DNA of 64,000 nt. Source: Cesiribacteraceae bacterium YIM B00369. GTDB taxonomy: Bacteria; Bacteroidota; Bacteroidia; Cytophagales; Cyclobacteriaceae. The stretch spans positions 1 to 64,000 of the forward strand of contig JAFMYY010000017.1 of assembly GCA_017948555.1 (NCBI GenBank), in the 5' to 3' direction. The notes below the pieces were generated by a model that did no database searches, was not told where the DNA came from, and was given only the letters and a program-made list of their open reading frames with translations. Both the position numbers and the translations under genes were made by a program. This document shows, piece by piece, positions 60,935 to 64,000 of the stretch; position 1 is the stretch's first letter, and each line of letters begins with the position of its first letter.

Positions 60935-61936
60935 ATGGCTCCACTTATATTTATACATTACGGAAATCCTTTTTATCTTAAGTATGTGCTTGAATCAATT
61001 CAATTCACAAACCCAAACAGAGAATGCCATTTAATTGGAGATGCATCAAATAAATGGGTTACAGATTTTGGCTGGAAACATTTCCTTTTCAAGGATTATT
61101 TAAATGATGACTCAATAAAAGAGTTCAGGAGCCTGTACAAACCAATTGGAAATAAGGAATGGCTTAAAGTAAATAAAGCCAAAACCGGTGAGTATGACTG
61201 GACTGAATTTAATTTTATAAAATTCAAAGTCCTCCGTAACCACTGCCAAAATTTAGGTTTTCAAAATATTTGGTATTTTGATTCTGATCTTTTCTTACTG
61301 AAGGATCTAGAGGTGCTTGAAAATGAACTAAATAGTTTGTCAAAGTTTGACTTTCTGGGCTATCATAAATTTTCTATTCCACAGGGGTACATCAAGAATC
61401 TCGCAATTTTAGATAAATTTCATGAAAACATAATTGAGGTTTATTCAAACTCTGATGAAGAATCAATTTTCAGAGAACATGGGTTTCAGTATTTGTCTGG
61501 TCCTTTTGGGTATACGATGATGAGAGCTTTCTTTCAGACATCAGAGAAAAATAATTTTAATGCCCCTCGCATAGGTTCAACAAAAATTTTGAATTACTCT
61601 TTTGATGAATGTTGGGCTCAGAATAGATTTAATCATGCAACATATACCTTTATGTACCAGCATTATACCCTCAAGAAATATTTTATTGATAAGTTTAATA
61701 ATATTTATATAAAGAATTTAGGCTTGAAGGAATATGAACCTTTATGGGGAATAAATATGAGTTGGATCCCGGAAGTTGGTTATAAAAGAATTTTAAAAGT
61801 TATAAAGTCCAGTGAACCAACTCAATTTATTGATGGTATAAAAAATAATGCAGTTAAACAATTATACATTCCACCAGATGTGCCTGTTTATAAACCGTCG
61901 TTTTTTAAGCTTTTGCTGTTGAATTATTCAAAATAA
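60935..61936 (+). CDS. Probable GT-A type glycosyltransferase
   Basis: A 333-residue protein without a recognised family name. It starts LIFIHYGNPFYLKYVLESI, like GT-A enzymes that open with a first Rossmann strand, and has a DxD motif (Asp116-Ser-Asp118, WYFDSDLFLL). GFQYLSGPFGYTM is a plausible acceptor-side segment. No membrane segment is visible. Being nine bases after one glycosyltransferase and upstream of another supports a sugar-transfer role (inference). Confidence 0.65.
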   Translation: MAPLIFIHYGNPFYLKYVLESIQFTNPNRECHLIGDASNKWVTDFGWKHFLFKDYLNDDSIKEFRSLYKPIGNKEWLKVNKAKTGEYDWTEFNFIKFKVLRNHCQNLGFQNIWYFDSDLFLLKDLEVLENELNSLSKFDFLGYHKFSIPQGYIKNLAILDKFHENIIEVYSNSDEESIFREHGFQYLSGPFGYTMMRAFFQTSEKNNFNAPRIGSTKILNYSFDECWAQNRFNHATYTFMYQHYTLKKYFIDKFNNIYIKNLGLKEYEPLWGINMSWIPEVGYKRILKVIKSSEPTQFIDGIKNNAVKQLYIPPDVPVYKPSFFKLLLLNYSK

Positions 61937-61981
61937 TTTAAAGTTTGTTTACTCATTTTCTTTGAGAAAAACCATACAACA

Positions 61982-63130
61982 ATGAAAGTTGCTTTTGTTT
62001 CGACATTCGATAGTGAAAATATATTAAGTTGGTCAGGGCTTGGGTTTTTTATATCCAAAACTTTAGAAAATGCTGGAATAGATTTATACTATATAGGAAA
62101 TTTAAAAATAAAAACTGACTTGTCATACAAAGTAAGGTTCAGGGTCCATAAAAAATTTCTGAAAAAAGAACTTCCGTTAAATAGAGAAAAGTATACCCTT
62201 AAAAAATTTTCAGAGGAAGTAAAAGATAATATTCAGCCTGGAACTGATTTAATATTATCTTTAGGGAGTTTGCCCGTTTCATTTCTGACTTCTTCCATCC
62301 CAGTAATAATTTATACAGATTGTACCTTTAACCAGACAGTTAATTACTACAGTTCCTTCAGTAAATATTCTTCTGGAACTATAAAAAGAGGTAATAGACT
62401 AGAAAGAATGGCTTTTAATAAGGCCAAGAAACTTATATTTACCTCAGACTGGGCAGCAAAATCAGCAATTGAGGATTATGGGGTATATCCTGGCCGTATA
62501 AAAACAATAGGTTTTGGTGCTAATATAGCTGAAGGGTTGAGTGAAGATGAGGTTTTGAGCAGTGTAAAAGACAAATCGACCGAAGAGTGTAATCTTCTTT
62601 TTGTAGGGGTGGAATGGGAGCGAAAGGGGGCAGATATTGCTGTACAGGTAATGGATAGGCTACGAGCTGAAAATATAAATGCAAAATTATATTTAGTAGG
62701 ATTAAAACAGGTACCACCAAAACTTTCTAAGCATATAATAAACATTGGGTTCTTAAATAAGAATGAACAGGAAGGAAGCCAAATGCTTAAATGTTTGTAT
62801 AAAAAAGCTCATTTTTTAATAGTTCCATCAAGAGCAGAAGCTTATGGGTTAGTTTATTGCGAGGCAAATGCTTTTGGTGTTCCCGCTCTGGCGACAAATA
62901 CTGGTGGAATTCCCAGTATCATACGAAATGGTGTTAACGGTTTTATCTTTGACCCAGAAGCCTCTATAGAAGATTATGCCAATGTTGTTAAAAGATATTT
63001 TTCAGATCCTGCCCGATATTATGGTCTGGCACTTAACGCTTATAATGAATATAAAAACAGGTTAAATTGGGGTGTAGTTGGAAAACAGTTAGTTGAGGAA
63101 ATAAAAGAAGTAGTGAATAGTGAAAAATAA
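61982..63130 (+). CDS. Glycosyltransferase family 4
   Basis: A 382-residue GT-B enzyme. The C-terminal domain has LFVGVEWERKGADIAVQV and the Ex7E motif in SRAEAYGLVYCEANAFGVP, with TNTGGIPSII after it. The N-terminal domain is the variable acceptor half. It transfers a sugar from a nucleotide donor with retention. The next gene starts inside its last codons (11-bp overlap), so the two are translationally coupled. Confidence 0.88.
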   Translation: MKVAFVSTFDSENILSWSGLGFFISKTLENAGIDLYYIGNLKIKTDLSYKVRFRVHKKFLKKELPLNREKYTLKKFSEEVKDNIQPGTDLILSLGSLPVSFLTSSIPVIIYTDCTFNQTVNYYSSFSKYSSGTIKRGNRLERMAFNKAKKLIFTSDWAAKSAIEDYGVYPGRIKTIGFGANIAEGLSEDEVLSSVKDKSTEECNLLFVGVEWERKGADIAVQVMDRLRAENINAKLYLVGLKQVPPKLSKHIINIGFLNKNEQEGSQMLKCLYKKAHFLIVPSRAEAYGLVYCEANAFGVPALATNTGGIPSIIRNGVNGFIFDPEASIEDYANVVKRYFSDPARYYGLALNAYNEYKNRLNWGVVGKQLVEEIKEVVNSEK

Positions 63131-64000
63131 AGAATTAGCGCCAATAGCCCTATTTGTTTACAACAGGCCTAAACACACCAGAAAAACGTTAGAGGCACTT
63201 CAGCAAAATGAACTTGCAGAGAAGTCCACTTTGTACGTATTTGCAGATGGTCCTAAACATCAAGCCTCGGAAGATGAAAAGAAAAAAATAGAAGAAACTA
63301 GGCAGGTAGTAAAGGAAAAAAAATGGTGTAAGGAGGTGGTAATGATTGAGCGGGTGGAAAATGCTGGTTTGGCAAAATCAATTATCGAAGGTGTAACGGA
63401 GACAGTATCACGGCATGGTAAAATAATAGTGCTGGAAGATGATATTGTGACTGAGAGGGGTTTTCTTAAGTTTATGAATGAGTCTCTTGATTTATTTAAA
63501 AATGAAGAAAAGGTAATGCAAGTTAGTGGCTACGCCTACCCTATCAATTTTGTACCGAAGGATAAGGATAATGTATATTTTTTAAAAACTTTAGCTTGTT
63601 GGGGTTGGGCAACCTGGAACCGGGCCTGGAAATCTTTAATAACAGATTCATCTTATCTATATAATTATTTTGATAATAGGCCTGAAATAAAGAAAGAATT
63701 TAATTTAAATGATGAGGCAGATTTTTATCGCCAATTAGAGTTAAACCACCGTAAAATTTTAAATACATGGGCTGTTAAATGGTATGCTTCGTGGTACATT
63801 GCCGGTGGTCTCTGCTTGTTTCCAAAGAAATCATTAGTTAATAACATTGGTCATGATGGTACTGGAGTGCATTGCGGAGTAAATAATTTGTTTTTTTCTG
63901 AAACGGTAGAGAGGTTAGAAATTGAAAAAAGAAAAGAGCCTAGAAAAGTTAAAGAAAATAAAGCTGCACGAAAAGCATTAATAAAATTTTATAAGTACAA
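63120..64000 (+). CDS. Glycosyltransferase, partial at window end
   Basis: An open frame from GTG at 63120 to the window edge (293 codons, no stop). It begins VKNKELAPIALFVYNRPKHT and contains a GT-A metal motif VLEDDI after ENAGLAKSIIEG, then TLACWGWATWNRAWKSL. This pattern matches GT2-like/GNT-I-like sugar transferases of surface-polysaccharide loci. It overlaps the GT4 gene by 11 bp. The C-terminus is missing. Confidence 0.75.
   Translation, partial: MKNKELAPIALFVYNRPKHTRKTLEALQQNELAEKSTLYVFADGPKHQASEDEKKKIEETRQVVKEKKWCKEVVMIERVENAGLAKSIIEGVTETVSRHGKIIVLEDDIVTERGFLKFMNESLDLFKNEEKVMQVSGYAYPINFVPKDKDNVYFLKTLACWGWATWNRAWKSLITDSSYLYNYFDNRPEIKKEFNLNDEADFYRQLELNHRKILNTWAVKWYASWYIAGGLCLFPKKSLVNNIGHDGTGVHCGVNNLFFSETVERLEIEKRKEPRKVKENKAARKALIKFYKY

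Overview
The window looks like a chromosomal segment of a Bacteroidota species, most likely order Cytophagales (an inference; no rRNA gene is present). Supporting signs are several TAnnTTTG-type -7 promoter boxes, a SusB-type GH97 enzyme, a NUDIX-family AraR-like sugar regulator, PD40/OmpA fusions, an acyl-CoA-binding protein, and weak Shine-Dalgarno sequences. There is no integrase, transposase, plasmid replication gene or CRISPR array.

Layout. 0-7 kb: carbohydrate and envelope genes (start of an SSS-family symporter, NUDIX-wHTH regulator, lipoprotein aldose epimerase, OmpA/PD40 protein, GH97 glycosidase). 7.5-17.4 kb: signal transduction, with three PAS-containing histidine kinases. The third is translationally coupled to an RsbQ/KAI2-like alpha/beta hydrolase. 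17.6-18.0 kb: four identical tRNA-Asp(GTC) genes in a perfect 104-bp tandem. 18-36 kb: housekeeping and lipid metabolism (accA, MBL hydrolase, patatin, acyltransferase, lipid kinase, tyrS, MscS channel, queA, ppa, menC, SDR, cobB, a second SIR2-like gene, topA, sixA-like, ureohydrolase). 36.7-46.5 kb: tex, an SpmA-SpmB fusion, rsmE, a DEAD-box helicase with an apparently long leader, an acyl-CoA-binding protein and gltA. 47.5-64 kb: a surface-polysaccharide locus, still open at the right edge.

The polysaccharide locus combines a Wza-like export lipoprotein, GDP-L-fucose synthesis (fcl, gmd), a Wzc-like tyrosine autokinase, a Wzm/Wzt ABC exporter with a C-terminal extension on Wzt, and decorating enzymes (SGNH-like protein, hexapeptide and membrane acyltransferases, sulfotransferase, four glycosyltransferases). 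From about 56.4 kb the DNA is visibly more AT-rich, as is usual for strain-variable glycan clusters.

The most unusual signals are non-coding. Between 36 and 52 kb there are seven copies of a roughly 100-bp palindromic element whose arms and centres occur in different relative orientations. A second repeat family (core ggttcacgcaaag) brackets fcl, a small GIY-YIG nuclease gene and gmd. Six short arrays of unrelated sequence share an exact 7-bp period. The RsbQ-like/PAS hybrid kinase pair is the best candidate for an under-described sensory system, and the GIY-YIG gene with its repeats is the best candidate for an undescribed mobile unit.
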